A DNA stretch of 64,000 nucleotides from Bifidobacterium asteroides (lineage in GTDB: Bacteria > Actinomycetota > Actinomycetes > Actinomycetales > Bifidobacteriaceae), in assembly GCF_019469425.1 (NCBI RefSeq), contig NZ_CP048272.1:2108001-2172000 (forward strand), in the 5' to 3' direction. The notes under the pieces were generated by a model. The model was given only the letters and a program-made list of their open reading frames with translations, made no database searches and had not been told where the DNA came from. Numbering within the stretch: the stretch's first letter is position 1; each line of letters begins with the position of its first letter. Below are positions 53,559-61,859 of the stretch, one piece after another. The position numbers were made by a program, and so were the translations under genes.

Positions 53559-55369
53559 GATTGTCCTTCGCTCTTTGGTGTTTGCATGGTTGCCGTGACC
53601 TGGGAGGGCACAGCCCCTTCGGCGGCCTGCTCGGCTTCCGTCTGATGGACGGTTGCCGACGACGACCCGCCGGAGTCCTGATTCGACTGCACCTGTCCCT
53701 GCTTGTGCAGGCGGTGGGTCGACACAATTGCCAGCACGACCACGACCAGGGCCGCCAGGATCTGGGCGCCGATGGTCTGCATGTATGGATACAGCCCGAT
53801 CCAGTCGCTGGTGGGCACGCCGGGCAGGTAGGTGGCCGGCACCAGGTCACCCTCAATCAGGGCATGGACGCCGCCCCCGGCGAAGATGACCACCATGACT
53901 GCCATGAGCAGGCTGGTGATGATGAAGAAGGGCCGGATGGGGATCTTGACCGAGGTGAAGCGGATGAGCACGAAGACGACGACCAGGACCACGGCGGCCG
54001 CTGCAAAACCGGCCCAAATCTCCCGTGTGCCGCCAGGAGCCATGGCGAAAATAGCCTGGTAGAACATGACCGTCTCGGCCCCCTCCCGGAAGACCGCCAG
54101 GAAGGAGAGCAGGGCCAGGGAGATCACGCTGCCCTGCGAAATGGCCGCCACTGTCCGGCTCTGTATGTAATGGTTCCAGGATTCCACAGAGGACTTGGAC
54201 AGCATCCAGTTGCTGGTGTAGAGCAGCATGAGCATGGCAACCAGGGCCACCACACCCTCCAGGATCTCCTGCTGGGGACCGTTCCCGTTGAAGAGCAGGG
54301 TGAAGAGCAGAGCCACCAGCCCGCTGGCCACCAGACCTGCCGCAATGCCCCAGTAGATGTGCCGGATCTTGTCTTTATGGCCGGACTTGACCAGGTAGGC
54401 AATGATGGCCGCCACCACCAGGATGGCCTCCAGCCCCTCCCTCAGCAGGACCACAAAGGCCTGGCCGAAGGCGGAGGTCAGGAAGGAGGTCCACCCATTG
54501 ACCTGGTCCGCGGCGCCTCCATCCAGAACGGCGGCGTCCTCGACCAGCATGCTCTTCAGGTCGTTTACCAGGGTCTTGGTTGGCTTGCCCGCCACCATGG
54601 CCATCCGGGTCTCCTTGAATTGGTATTCCACCTGGGAGACCCTGTTGCCGCTGATGGCGTTCATGACGTTCTTCTCGAAGCCCAGCTTTTCGTAATACTG
54701 GTAATAGGCCTTGTTGACCAGGTCAGATCCCGCCTGGCCCTGTCCCTTGGATGCCTGGGCGAGCGCCTGGTCCAGGATGGGCGTCATCTCGTGGGCCACC
54801 TGGGTCCAGGTCCGGTCGCCCTTGCCGTTGTTCCGATGCTTCTTGGCTGCGTCCAGCCGTCGACGATCCGCCTTGATCTGCTCCTGCTGAGCCTTGGCGT
54901 AGGCACGAGGATTGGCCAGCCCTTGGGTGGCATCCAGCTGGGTGGCCGCAACTGCCAGATCGGCCTTGAGCTTTTCGCTGCCCTGGGTCAGGGCCTGCCC
55001 GGCATCCGGAGCGTAGACCTGGCCCTGCAGGGCCTGGAACTGCCCGTCCAGGGCGATGCGCCTGTCCTGGCCTAGGGTCGACTCCACGATCGAGACGAAT
55101 CCGGAGCCCACGTAACCTACGTTGTAGGCCCCCATGAATTGGGAGGCCGCCCCGGCGCGATCCTCCCGGGTATAGTCCTCACACCCTCTATCCAGCTGAT
55201 GGGATATGGAATCGGCCACCTGGGTCCAGCTGTCATAATCCGCAGCCCCGCTTGCCGCCATGGCCGACTGTGGAGTCTGCAGGACCAGGAATATCAGGGC
55301 CAACAGCAGGCATGAGGGCAGGGAGCCAGCGGTTCTGGCCACTCGTGTCCTGCCGACCTGTGCAACCAT
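53555..55369 (-). CDS. FTR1-family iron permease with N-terminal extracytoplasmic domain
   Basis: A 604-residue permease, first gene of the iron operon. A signal peptide (LLLALIFLVLQTPQSAMA) precedes a helical extracytoplasmic domain of about 270 residues. The FTR1 membrane domain has seven helices; its two iron-binding REXXE motifs are REGLE in LLREGLEAILVV and REGAE in FREGAETVMFYQA. A short cytoplasmic tail ends the protein. GAAGGAG lies about ten bases before the ATG. Similar loci in Bifidobacterium breve were reported to support growth under iron limitation (recalled, not checked). Confidence 0.93.
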   Translation of the reverse strand: MVAQVGRTRVARTAGSLPSCLLLALIFLVLQTPQSAMAASGAADYDSWTQVADSISHQLDRGCEDYTREDRAGAASQFMGAYNVGYVGSGFVSIVESTLGQDRRIALDGQFQALQGQVYAPDAGQALTQGSEKLKADLAVAATQLDATQGLANPRAYAKAQQEQIKADRRRLDAAKKHRNNGKGDRTWTQVAHEMTPILDQALAQASKGQGQAGSDLVNKAYYQYYEKLGFEKNVMNAISGNRVSQVEYQFKETRMAMVAGKPTKTLVNDLKSMLVEDAAVLDGGAADQVNGWTSFLTSAFGQAFVVLLREGLEAILVVAAIIAYLVKSGHKDKIRHIYWGIAAGLVASGLVALLFTLLFNGNGPQQEILEGVVALVAMLMLLYTSNWMLSKSSVESWNHYIQSRTVAAISQGSVISLALLSFLAVFREGAETVMFYQAIFAMAPGGTREIWAGFAAAAVVLVVVFVLIRFTSVKIPIRPFFIITSLLMAVMVVIFAGGGVHALIEGDLVPATYLPGVPTSDWIGLYPYMQTIGAQILAALVVVVLAIVSTHRLHKQGQVQSNQDSGGSSSATVHQTEAEQAAEGAVPSQVTATMQTPKSEGQS

Positions 55370-55528
55370 GGGCGATGATCTCCTTCGTCAGTCCCTCGTT
55401 ATCGAACCTGCGAGAAACGAAGGCCAATTTGACAACTACCGAAAATCAATCTAGCCCAAGCACAAATGGAAAAACAGACTTGTTTATAGCGTTTTGAGGC
55501 CATATAATACGCCCGCGCTCGCGGACGG

Positions 55529-57019
55529 TCAGTCGGCCAGCAACGGCTCACCCTTATGCTTCCAGAGGCAGATGCCGCCGAATATCAGCAGCCAGACCAA
55601 TCCCAATATGGCTGGATACCGGGTGTCGGGAGCCAGGAAGAGCGAAAAGTAGATCAGAACGAAGAAGACGATGGCAACGGCTCCAGTCACCCGGTAGGCC
55701 GGCATGATGAATCCATCAGGCATGAAGTCCTTGCTGGTCCGGTAGCGGCGGTGAGCAAACAGGGTCAGGATGTAGATGAAGATGATGACCGCGCTGGAAC
55801 AGGAGGTGAACAGGACGAAGGTGTCCTCGAAGCCGGGCAACAGATGCAACACCGGAGATAAAAGGATCAGCGCCCCGGATAGGACGATGGCCCGGGCGGG
55901 CACCTTGCCGCGCCGCGAAATCGTATGCAGGCTGCGCATCACTGGAGAGTGGCCGGCGGCGGCCAGCTGGAAGAGGTTGCGGCCAGCGGAGTAGAGCAGG
56001 GAGTTTAGCGAGGAACTGGCTGCTGTGATGACCACGAAGAAGACCAGAGCGGCCGCCCAGTCCACCCCGGCGTAACGGAAGACCATGATGAAGGGCGAGG
56101 TGAAGCTGCCGTCGGCGTTGGGACGGAAGGAGCGCCAGGGCACGATCAGCATGATGGCGACCAGAGCGCCCACGTAGAAGATGAGCACCCGAAGGATGAT
56201 CTGGTTGATGGCCTTGGGCAGGACCTTGCGGGGATTCTGGGTCTCGGAAACGGTGACTCCCACGAATTCGATCATCTCGTAGGCGAAGAAGACCATCTGG
56301 AAGCTCATGAAGAAGGCCATCCACCCGTTGGGCGCCAGGCTCAGGCCTGTGGTGATGTTGTCCAGGCCCGCATGGCCGGCCGGGCTGATCCGGTCCTGTC
56401 CCGGCATGTGGACGGCCGGATAGTGGAAGCCTGTGACGACCATGACCACAGCCGTGGCGATCATGGCCAGGATCAGGGTGATCTTGATCATGGAGAACCA
56501 GAACTCGGTCTCCCCGAAGACCCGCACGGCGATCAGATTGACGCTCACCATGGCCGCCAGGAAGCACAGCTCGATCAGGCCCCGCCAGGCACTCAGATCA
56601 ATGCCGAAGGTGCCGAAGAAAGTGACGAAGTAGGTGCCTACAGCGGTCAGCTCGGACATGCCGATCAGGATAAGCACGATCCAGTATGACCAGCCGGCGA
56701 AGGATCCCCACCCCTGGCCCAGGTAGCGGCTGATGAAGGCGATGAAAGTATGCTGGACAGGACTGCGGTACATGAGTTCGCCTATGGCCCGCATGAGCAG
56801 GTACATGATCACGCCGACGCCGATGTAGACCAGGATGATGGAGGGTCCGGTCAGGGCTATGGACTTGCCCGACCCCAGGAAGAGGCCGGTGCCGATGGTG
56901 CCGCCGATGGCGATGAACTGCACGTGGCGGTTGCTCAGCCCGCGTTCCATGCCGTCGCCCGACGAGGCGCCGCCACCCTGATGCTTCTGCGCCGAGGGGC
57001 CATTACCCGTGCGGTTCAT
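55529..57019 (-). CDS. APC-family amino acid permease (GabP/AnsP/CycA group)
   Basis: A 496-residue, 12-helix permease. The ATG at 57019 is chosen for the AGGAGGT upstream. The first helix carries FIAIGGTIGTGLFLGSGKSI, the backbone-binding motif of the amino acid transporter family. ENPRKVLPKAINQ-type loops occur as TQNPRKVLPKAINQIILRV. It is divergent from the next permease across a 277-nt region with a dyad at 57170. Substrate class: neutral or acidic amino acids or GABA; not resolved further. Confidence 0.9.
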   Translation of the reverse strand: MNRTGNGPSAQKHQGGGASSGDGMERGLSNRHVQFIAIGGTIGTGLFLGSGKSIALTGPSIILVYIGVGVIMYLLMRAIGELMYRSPVQHTFIAFISRYLGQGWGSFAGWSYWIVLILIGMSELTAVGTYFVTFFGTFGIDLSAWRGLIELCFLAAMVSVNLIAVRVFGETEFWFSMIKITLILAMIATAVVMVVTGFHYPAVHMPGQDRISPAGHAGLDNITTGLSLAPNGWMAFFMSFQMVFFAYEMIEFVGVTVSETQNPRKVLPKAINQIILRVLIFYVGALVAIMLIVPWRSFRPNADGSFTSPFIMVFRYAGVDWAAALVFFVVITAASSSLNSLLYSAGRNLFQLAAAGHSPVMRSLHTISRRGKVPARAIVLSGALILLSPVLHLLPGFEDTFVLFTSCSSAVIIFIYILTLFAHRRYRTSKDFMPDGFIMPAYRVTGAVAIVFFVLIYFSLFLAPDTRYPAILGLVWLLIFGGICLWKHKGEPLLAD

Positions 57020-57169
57020 CCAACTGCACCTCCTTGTCTTCGCAACCTGTCTGTGGTCGTCGGCCAAAGCGGATGCCCCGTAGAGGCCGGTAGGACAGCA
57101 ATACCACAGGGGTGTCGATAACCGCCGCAGAGGCCTGGCGGCTGTCATCCGGCGAATTGGGTATCTCAT

Positions 57170-57194
57170 ATTGCGGACACTGCTATTCCACAAT
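57170..57194. promoter_or_regulatory. Dyad between divergent amino-acid permeases
   Basis: ATTGCGGA (57170-57177) and TTCCACAAT (57186-57194) form an inverted repeat with one mismatch around an 8-nt spacer. It lies 151 nt from one permease start and 103 nt from the other. A shared operator is possible. Confidence 0.35.
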
Positions 57195-57296
57195 ACAAGG
57201 GCAATGTCCCTCAGCCTGGGAGGCTCCGATAGGGTTGGCCCTGTCAACCGGCCGCATTCAGCTGACGACTATCACCACCTAAGGAATGGCATCCCC

Positions 57297-58760
57297 ATGG
57301 ATCAACCCAAGGAGTCGCAGGGCAAGGACCTGCGCAAGACCCTGAAGAACAGGCACATCCAGCTCATCTCGCTGGGCGGCGCCATCGGGACGGGACTCTT
57401 CTACGGGTCCGGGGAATCCATCTCATTGGCAGGGCCGTCCATCATCATCGCCTATTTGATAGGCGGTCTGGCCATCTTCATGATCGTCAGGGCTCTGAGC
57501 GAAATGAGCGTGGAAGACCCTAAGTCCGGCGCTTTCAGCTACTATGCCACCCGCTACTGGTCCAAGCGTGCGGGCTTTGTGTCGGGGTGGAACTACTGGA
57601 TGAACTACGTGTTGGTGTCCATGGTCGAACTCTCCGTAGTAGGCACCTTCGTCAACTTCTGGTTCCCGGCGATACCGGCTTGGGTCTCTGCAGCCTTCTT
57701 CCTGGTGGTCATCACGGCCGCCAACCTGATGGGGGTTAGCAAGTTCGGCGAGTTCGAGTTCTGGTTCGCCATCATCAAGATTGCAGCCATCGTCGCCATG
57801 ATCATCGGCGGGCTGGCCGTCGTGGTCATGGCCCTGCCCACAGCCAACGGCCTGCGGGCCTCCTTCGCCAACTGGTTCACCGTAGGCGGCGGATTCCTGC
57901 CCAACGGGCTCATGCGTCACGGGGCCAATGGCCAGTGGACCGGTCTGCTCATGTCGCTGGCAGTGGTCATGTTCAGCTTCGGCGGCACCGAGCTCATCGG
58001 CATTACCGCCGGGGAGGCCTCCGATCCCCGTCGGACCATTCCCAAGGCCACCAACGCCATCATCTGGAGGATCCTGGTCTTCTACATCCTGACACTTGGG
58101 GTGATCATGGCCGTAGTCCCCTGGAATGCCATCGGCAAGCCCAACGCGCAAGGCATGGTCGTCAGCCCCTTCGTTCAGATCTTCGACTCGGTCGGAGTCC
58201 ACGCGGCCGCAGGCATCCTCAACTTCGTTTGCCTGACCGCAGTCATGAGCGTCTACAACTCGGCCCTCTACTCCAACTCCCGCATGCTCTTCTCCCTGGC
58301 CCGGCAGGGCAATGCCCCCAAGTACCTGGGAAGGCTTTCCAAGGGAGGGGTGCCCTATGCAGGAGTGCTGACCTCGGCCTGCATCATCGCTCTGGCGGTG
58401 GTCGTGGTCTTCCTCTGGCCCCAGTTCGCCTTCAACTACCTGATGAGCATCGCCACGATCTCGGCCATCATCAACTGGTCCATGATCATGGTGACCGAGA
58501 TGCTCTTCCGTCGTGCTGTTGCTCGTGGCGAAGGCCCCGGCGACCTGGCTGGCAAAACCGGCGAAAGCGCTTTGGATGCCCTGCACTTCAAGCTGCCCTT
58601 TGCCCGTGTGACCCCCTGGGCGGTCCTGGCCTTCCTGGCCATGATCGTCGTGCTCATGTGCTTCTCGCCCAGTTATCGGGTAGCCGTCATCGCCGGGCCC
58701 ATCTGGCTGATCGCCCTCCTGGTGGCCTACCAGCTGGCCCAGCGGCGAGCGCGGCAGTGA
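57297..58760 (+). CDS. APC-family amino acid permease
   Basis: A 487-residue, 12-helix permease. ATG at 57297 with AAGGA upstream; the protein begins MDQPKESQGKDLRKTLKNRH. Helix 1 motif: LISLGGAIGTGLFYGSGESI. The conserved loop ASDPRRTIPKATNAIIWRI and VYNSALYSNSRMLFSLARQG in helix 8 are typical of the AAT group (AroP, CycA, GabP). The stop is only 16 nt from the convergent dehydrogenase stop. Substrate not deducible. Confidence 0.9.
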   Translation: MDQPKESQGKDLRKTLKNRHIQLISLGGAIGTGLFYGSGESISLAGPSIIIAYLIGGLAIFMIVRALSEMSVEDPKSGAFSYYATRYWSKRAGFVSGWNYWMNYVLVSMVELSVVGTFVNFWFPAIPAWVSAAFFLVVITAANLMGVSKFGEFEFWFAIIKIAAIVAMIIGGLAVVVMALPTANGLRASFANWFTVGGGFLPNGLMRHGANGQWTGLLMSLAVVMFSFGGTELIGITAGEASDPRRTIPKATNAIIWRILVFYILTLGVIMAVVPWNAIGKPNAQGMVVSPFVQIFDSVGVHAAAGILNFVCLTAVMSVYNSALYSNSRMLFSLARQGNAPKYLGRLSKGGVPYAGVLTSACIIALAVVVVFLWPQFAFNYLMSIATISAIINWSMIMVTEMLFRRAVARGEGPGDLAGKTGESALDALHFKLPFARVTPWAVLAFLAMIVVLMCFSPSYRVAVIAGPIWLIALLVAYQLAQRRARQ

Positions 58761-58775
58761 CATAAGCGGGAGAGC

Positions 58776-59732
58776 TCAGCGGTCGTCCGCCTTCTTGCGG
58801 TCCTCGACTAGCGCCTCCAGCAGCCGCCGGTCGCGATCGGCGATCACGGCCCGGCTCTCGGCTCCCTGCCAGGAATAGAACCCCTGGCCGCTTTTGGCGC
58901 CCAACTGTCCTGCCTGAACCTTGGCCTCCAAGACCGGGTCCTCACCAGGGCGGTTGTCCAAATCGTCGTAGAGGTACTTGGAGATATTGTCGAAGACATC
59001 CAATCCTCCCAAGTCAGCACTGGCAATGGGCCCAAGGATGCTCCACCGCCGGCCCAGGCTGTAGGCGACGATCTCATCAACGGCCTGCGGCGTGGCAATG
59101 CCCCGTTCCACGATATTCAGGCATTCCCGAATAACTGCCGCCTGGATGCGGTTGCCCACGAATCCGAGCGATTCCGTGGACAGCGCCACGGCATGCTTAC
59201 CGATGCGATTCATGAGCTCAACCGTGGTGTTTATCACGTCCTGGCTGGTGCGCGCAGCAGGCACCACTTCGACCAAGGGCATGAGCTGGGCGGGATTCCA
59301 GAAGTGGGCAACCAGGAACCGCTGGGGATGACGCAACACCGAAGCGATCTCAGTCGGCCTCAGCCCCGAGGTGTTGGTGGCTAGAATGGCCCGCTCGCCA
59401 ACTATGGCCTCCGCTTGCCGCCAGACCTGGTGCTTGACCTCCATCTCTTCCAAGACGGATTCGAGGACGAAATCTGCATCAGACAGAATGCCGTAATCCG
59501 TGTCCTCTTGGATCCGATCCAGCACGCTCTCCCTCTGATCCTGACGAACCAGACCAGCGCTGATGAAGGTATCCAGATCATGCTCAATCAGTTCCCTGCC
59601 CCGGTCCAGAGCCTGGCGGCTGGAATCCACCAACCGGACCGGATACCCCCGCATGGCGAACTGGAGCGCTGTCGCATGCCCCATAGTGCCCGCCCCGATA
59701 TTGCCGATTATCTTAATATCATCGACCTTCAT
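58776..59732 (-). CDS. 3-hydroxyacyl-CoA dehydrogenase family enzyme
   Basis: A 318-residue NAD-dependent enzyme. The ATG at 59732 follows AAGG and puts the Rossmann motif IIGNIGAGTMGHATA (GxGxxG reads GAGTMG) at the start. ATNTSGLRPTEIASVL is the NTSx motif, the catalytic His is in FLVAHFWNPAQLMPLVEVVP, and GFVGNRIQAAVIREC opens the C-terminal domain. It ends KSGQGFYSWQG. The WNPAQLMPLVEVV variant is frequent in hydroxybutyryl-CoA, carnitine and gulonate dehydrogenases. Placed among amino-acid permeases; physiological substrate unknown. Confidence 0.9.
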   Translation of the reverse strand: MKVDDIKIIGNIGAGTMGHATALQFAMRGYPVRLVDSSRQALDRGRELIEHDLDTFISAGLVRQDQRESVLDRIQEDTDYGILSDADFVLESVLEEMEVKHQVWRQAEAIVGERAILATNTSGLRPTEIASVLRHPQRFLVAHFWNPAQLMPLVEVVPAARTSQDVINTTVELMNRIGKHAVALSTESLGFVGNRIQAAVIRECLNIVERGIATPQAVDEIVAYSLGRRWSILGPIASADLGGLDVFDNISKYLYDDLDNRPGEDPVLEAKVQAGQLGAKSGQGFYSWQGAESRAVIADRDRRLLEALVEDRKKADDR

Positions 59733-59906
59733 CAGTCGCTGCCTTCTTTCCGAGAAAACCACGCCCATCCTAACGCGGTCAACCGGCGCTGCCAGGATCA
59801 CCCAGCACGGCCACGGACCTTGCAGATTTACCTATCGATCATTGAAGGCACGGCAACCGTTTGGGCCTTGTCTGAGAATTCCTCTATGCTTGCCCATAAT
59901 TGCAAA

Positions 59907-60087
59907 GCCACTGAAGAGGTCGCCGAACCTATCAGTAACCGGGAACAGACAGTGCGGTGTCGTGCATTCCCGGCGAAAGGAAGTCCGGCCGAAATGGTTC
60001 GGATCCGCCCATCCGAACCGTTGGGCCCGGGTCGAACAGGTCCGGGACTGTCGCAACCCGATGTTGCGGAGCGCTATGTGCAGTGTC
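59907..60087 (+). ncRNA. Lysine riboswitch (L-box) upstream of lysP
   Basis: About 181 nt with the L-box landmarks in order. P1 pairs CACTG (59909-59913) with CAGTG (60081-60085). AGAGG (59915) and AGTA (59934) form the loop-E side. P2 pairs CCGGGAA (59939-59945) with TTCCCGG (59967-59973). GCGAAAGG and GGCCGAA follow. P3 is GGTTCGGAT/ATCCGAACC (59996-60019), then TTGGGC. P4 is CCCGG/CCGGG, then the conserved CTGTC (60048). P5 is CGCAAC/GTTGCG, and GGAGCGCTA (60068-60076) closes the core. Downstream, CGGAACTGACC (60121-60131) can pair with GGTCAGTCCG next to the ribosome site, or be freed by a TTCCGC/GCGGAA stem, which suggests translational control. Confidence 0.85.
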
Positions 60088-60180
60088 ACAGACAGGCAAC
60101 CCGTCTGGATTCCGCCTAAGCGGAACTGACCGGAACCGTCGTCATAGGGCTCTCAGGTCAGTCCGAGGAAAAGAGCAGTA

Positions 60181-61656
60181 ATGGCGACCAGGCAGAGCAG
60201 GAAGGGCGGCCCCTCAGCATCCACCGACCGGGTCCAACGCAACCTCAAGACCCGGCACGTCTCCATGATCGCCTTGGGCGGCTGCATCGGCACAGGGCTG
60301 TTCATGACATCCGGCTCCACCATCGCCAAGGCCGGGCCGGGAGGCGCGTTGGTGGCCTACATAGCCATGGGCGTCATGGTCTACTTCCTGATGACCAGCC
60401 TGGGCGAGCTGGCCACCCACCTGCCCACCTCCGGTTCTTTCGCCGCCTACAGCGCCCGCTACGTGGATCCGGCCCTGGGCTTCGCCATGGGCTGGAACTA
60501 CTGGCTGAACTGGGCCATTACCGTAGCTGTCGACGTCTCCACCGCCGCCCTGCTGATCCAGTACTGGCTGCCCCATACCCCCGGATGGATCTGGAGCCTG
60601 CTGGTCCTGGTCATCGTCTTCCTGATCAACGCCCTGACCGTATCGACCTTCGGCGAGACCGAATTCTGGCTCTCGCTGATCAAGGTGGTGACGGTGATTG
60701 TCTTCCTGGTCATCGGCATGGCCATGATCTGCGGGATCATGTTCCAGCCGGCGGTCGGGTTGAAGAACTTCACCTACAAGGATGCCCCCTTCGTAGGAGG
60801 GTTCCCCGCTATTCTCAACGTCTTCCTGATTGCGGGCTTCTCCTTCCAAGGCACCGAGCTGATCGGCGTCACGGCTGGCGAGTCCGAAAATCCAAGCAAG
60901 GCGGTTCCCAAGGCCATCAACGACGTCTTCTGGCGGATCCTGCTCTTCTACGTGCTGTCCATCTTCGTCATCGCCGCACTGATCCCCTACACCAGCCCCA
61001 ACCTGCTGAGTTCCGCCATGGGGGACATCGCCATGTCGCCCTTCACCCTGGTCTTCCAGCGGGCAGGCCTGGCCTCGGCAGCCAGCGTCATGAACGCCAT
61101 CATCCTGACCTCGGTCCTCTCGTCCGCCAACTCGGGGGTCTACGCCTCCACCCGGATGCTCTACGCCCTTGCCAAGGATCATTACGCCCCGGTCGTCTTC
61201 GGCCACACCACCCGACACGGCATCCCCATGACCTCGCTGATTGCCACGCTGGTGGTCTCCCTGACCGCCTTCGCCTCCAGCATCTTCGGTCAGCGGATCT
61301 ACATGTGGCTGGTAGCCGCCTCGGGACTGACCGGATTCATCGCCTGGATCGGCATCGCCCTGAGCCACTACCGCTTCCGCCGCGCCTGGGCGGTCCAGGG
61401 CCGCCGGGTTGAGGAACTGAGCTACCATGCCAGGCTCTTCCCCCTAGGGCCCATCCTGGCCCTGGCCCTATGCGTCATCGTCATTGGCGGGCAGAACATC
61501 GAAGCCTTCGCCACCTGGAATTGGCAGGAGATCGGTGTCACCTACATAAGCGTGCCGCTGGTATTAGCGCTTTATTTTGGCTACAAGATCCGGCACCACA
61601 CCCGGATCGTGCCTCTGGAGGCGATGGATTTGAGCGGAGTTCAGAAATCATTATGA
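60181..61656 (+). CDS. lysP: Lysine-type amino acid permease
   Basis: A 491-residue, 12-helix permease close in pattern to LysP: LKTRHVSMIALGGCIGTGLF, AGPGGALVAYIAMGVMVYFL, MTSLGELATHLPTSGSFAAY and GFAMGWNYWLNWAITVAVD follow the LysP order. ESENPSKAVPKAINDVFWR is the central loop. GAGGAAAAGAG lies just before the ATG and can be masked by the leader described above. Control by a lysine riboswitch supports lysine as substrate. It has a tandem paralogue 203 nt downstream. Confidence 0.92.
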   Translation: MATRQSRKGGPSASTDRVQRNLKTRHVSMIALGGCIGTGLFMTSGSTIAKAGPGGALVAYIAMGVMVYFLMTSLGELATHLPTSGSFAAYSARYVDPALGFAMGWNYWLNWAITVAVDVSTAALLIQYWLPHTPGWIWSLLVLVIVFLINALTVSTFGETEFWLSLIKVVTVIVFLVIGMAMICGIMFQPAVGLKNFTYKDAPFVGGFPAILNVFLIAGFSFQGTELIGVTAGESENPSKAVPKAINDVFWRILLFYVLSIFVIAALIPYTSPNLLSSAMGDIAMSPFTLVFQRAGLASAASVMNAIILTSVLSSANSGVYASTRMLYALAKDHYAPVVFGHTTRHGIPMTSLIATLVVSLTAFASSIFGQRIYMWLVAASGLTGFIAWIGIALSHYRFRRAWAVQGRRVEELSYHARLFPLGPILALALCVIVIGGQNIEAFATWNWQEIGVTYISVPLVLALYFGYKIRHHTRIVPLEAMDLSGVQKSL

Positions 61657-61859
61657 AAGATTCGGCAACTAGCATGACACATTGTGAGCATGGGAGCCGG
61701 AGGACCACACCAATGGCATAGACTCCCTATACGTTGAGGACCGGCCCAAGGACCCGGCCATATGAATCTATTCCGGCATCCAGTCGGCATATCAGGAATC
61801 GCAATTACAGCACGACCCCGGACTTCCCGGTGCGTCGCCCAGCCAAAAGGAGGAGGATC

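Noticed and set aside
57423-58763. 446-codon minus-strand frame opposite an amino-acid permease
   Set aside because: Shadow of the permease gene: Asp/His/Gln/Gly-rich with no domain; the same holds for 60214-61428 and 62139-63431.
61657-61859. Second lysine riboswitch before the lysP paralogue
   Set aside because: The leader lacks the AGAGG, CTGTC and GGAGCGCTA elements and cannot form the five-stem core.
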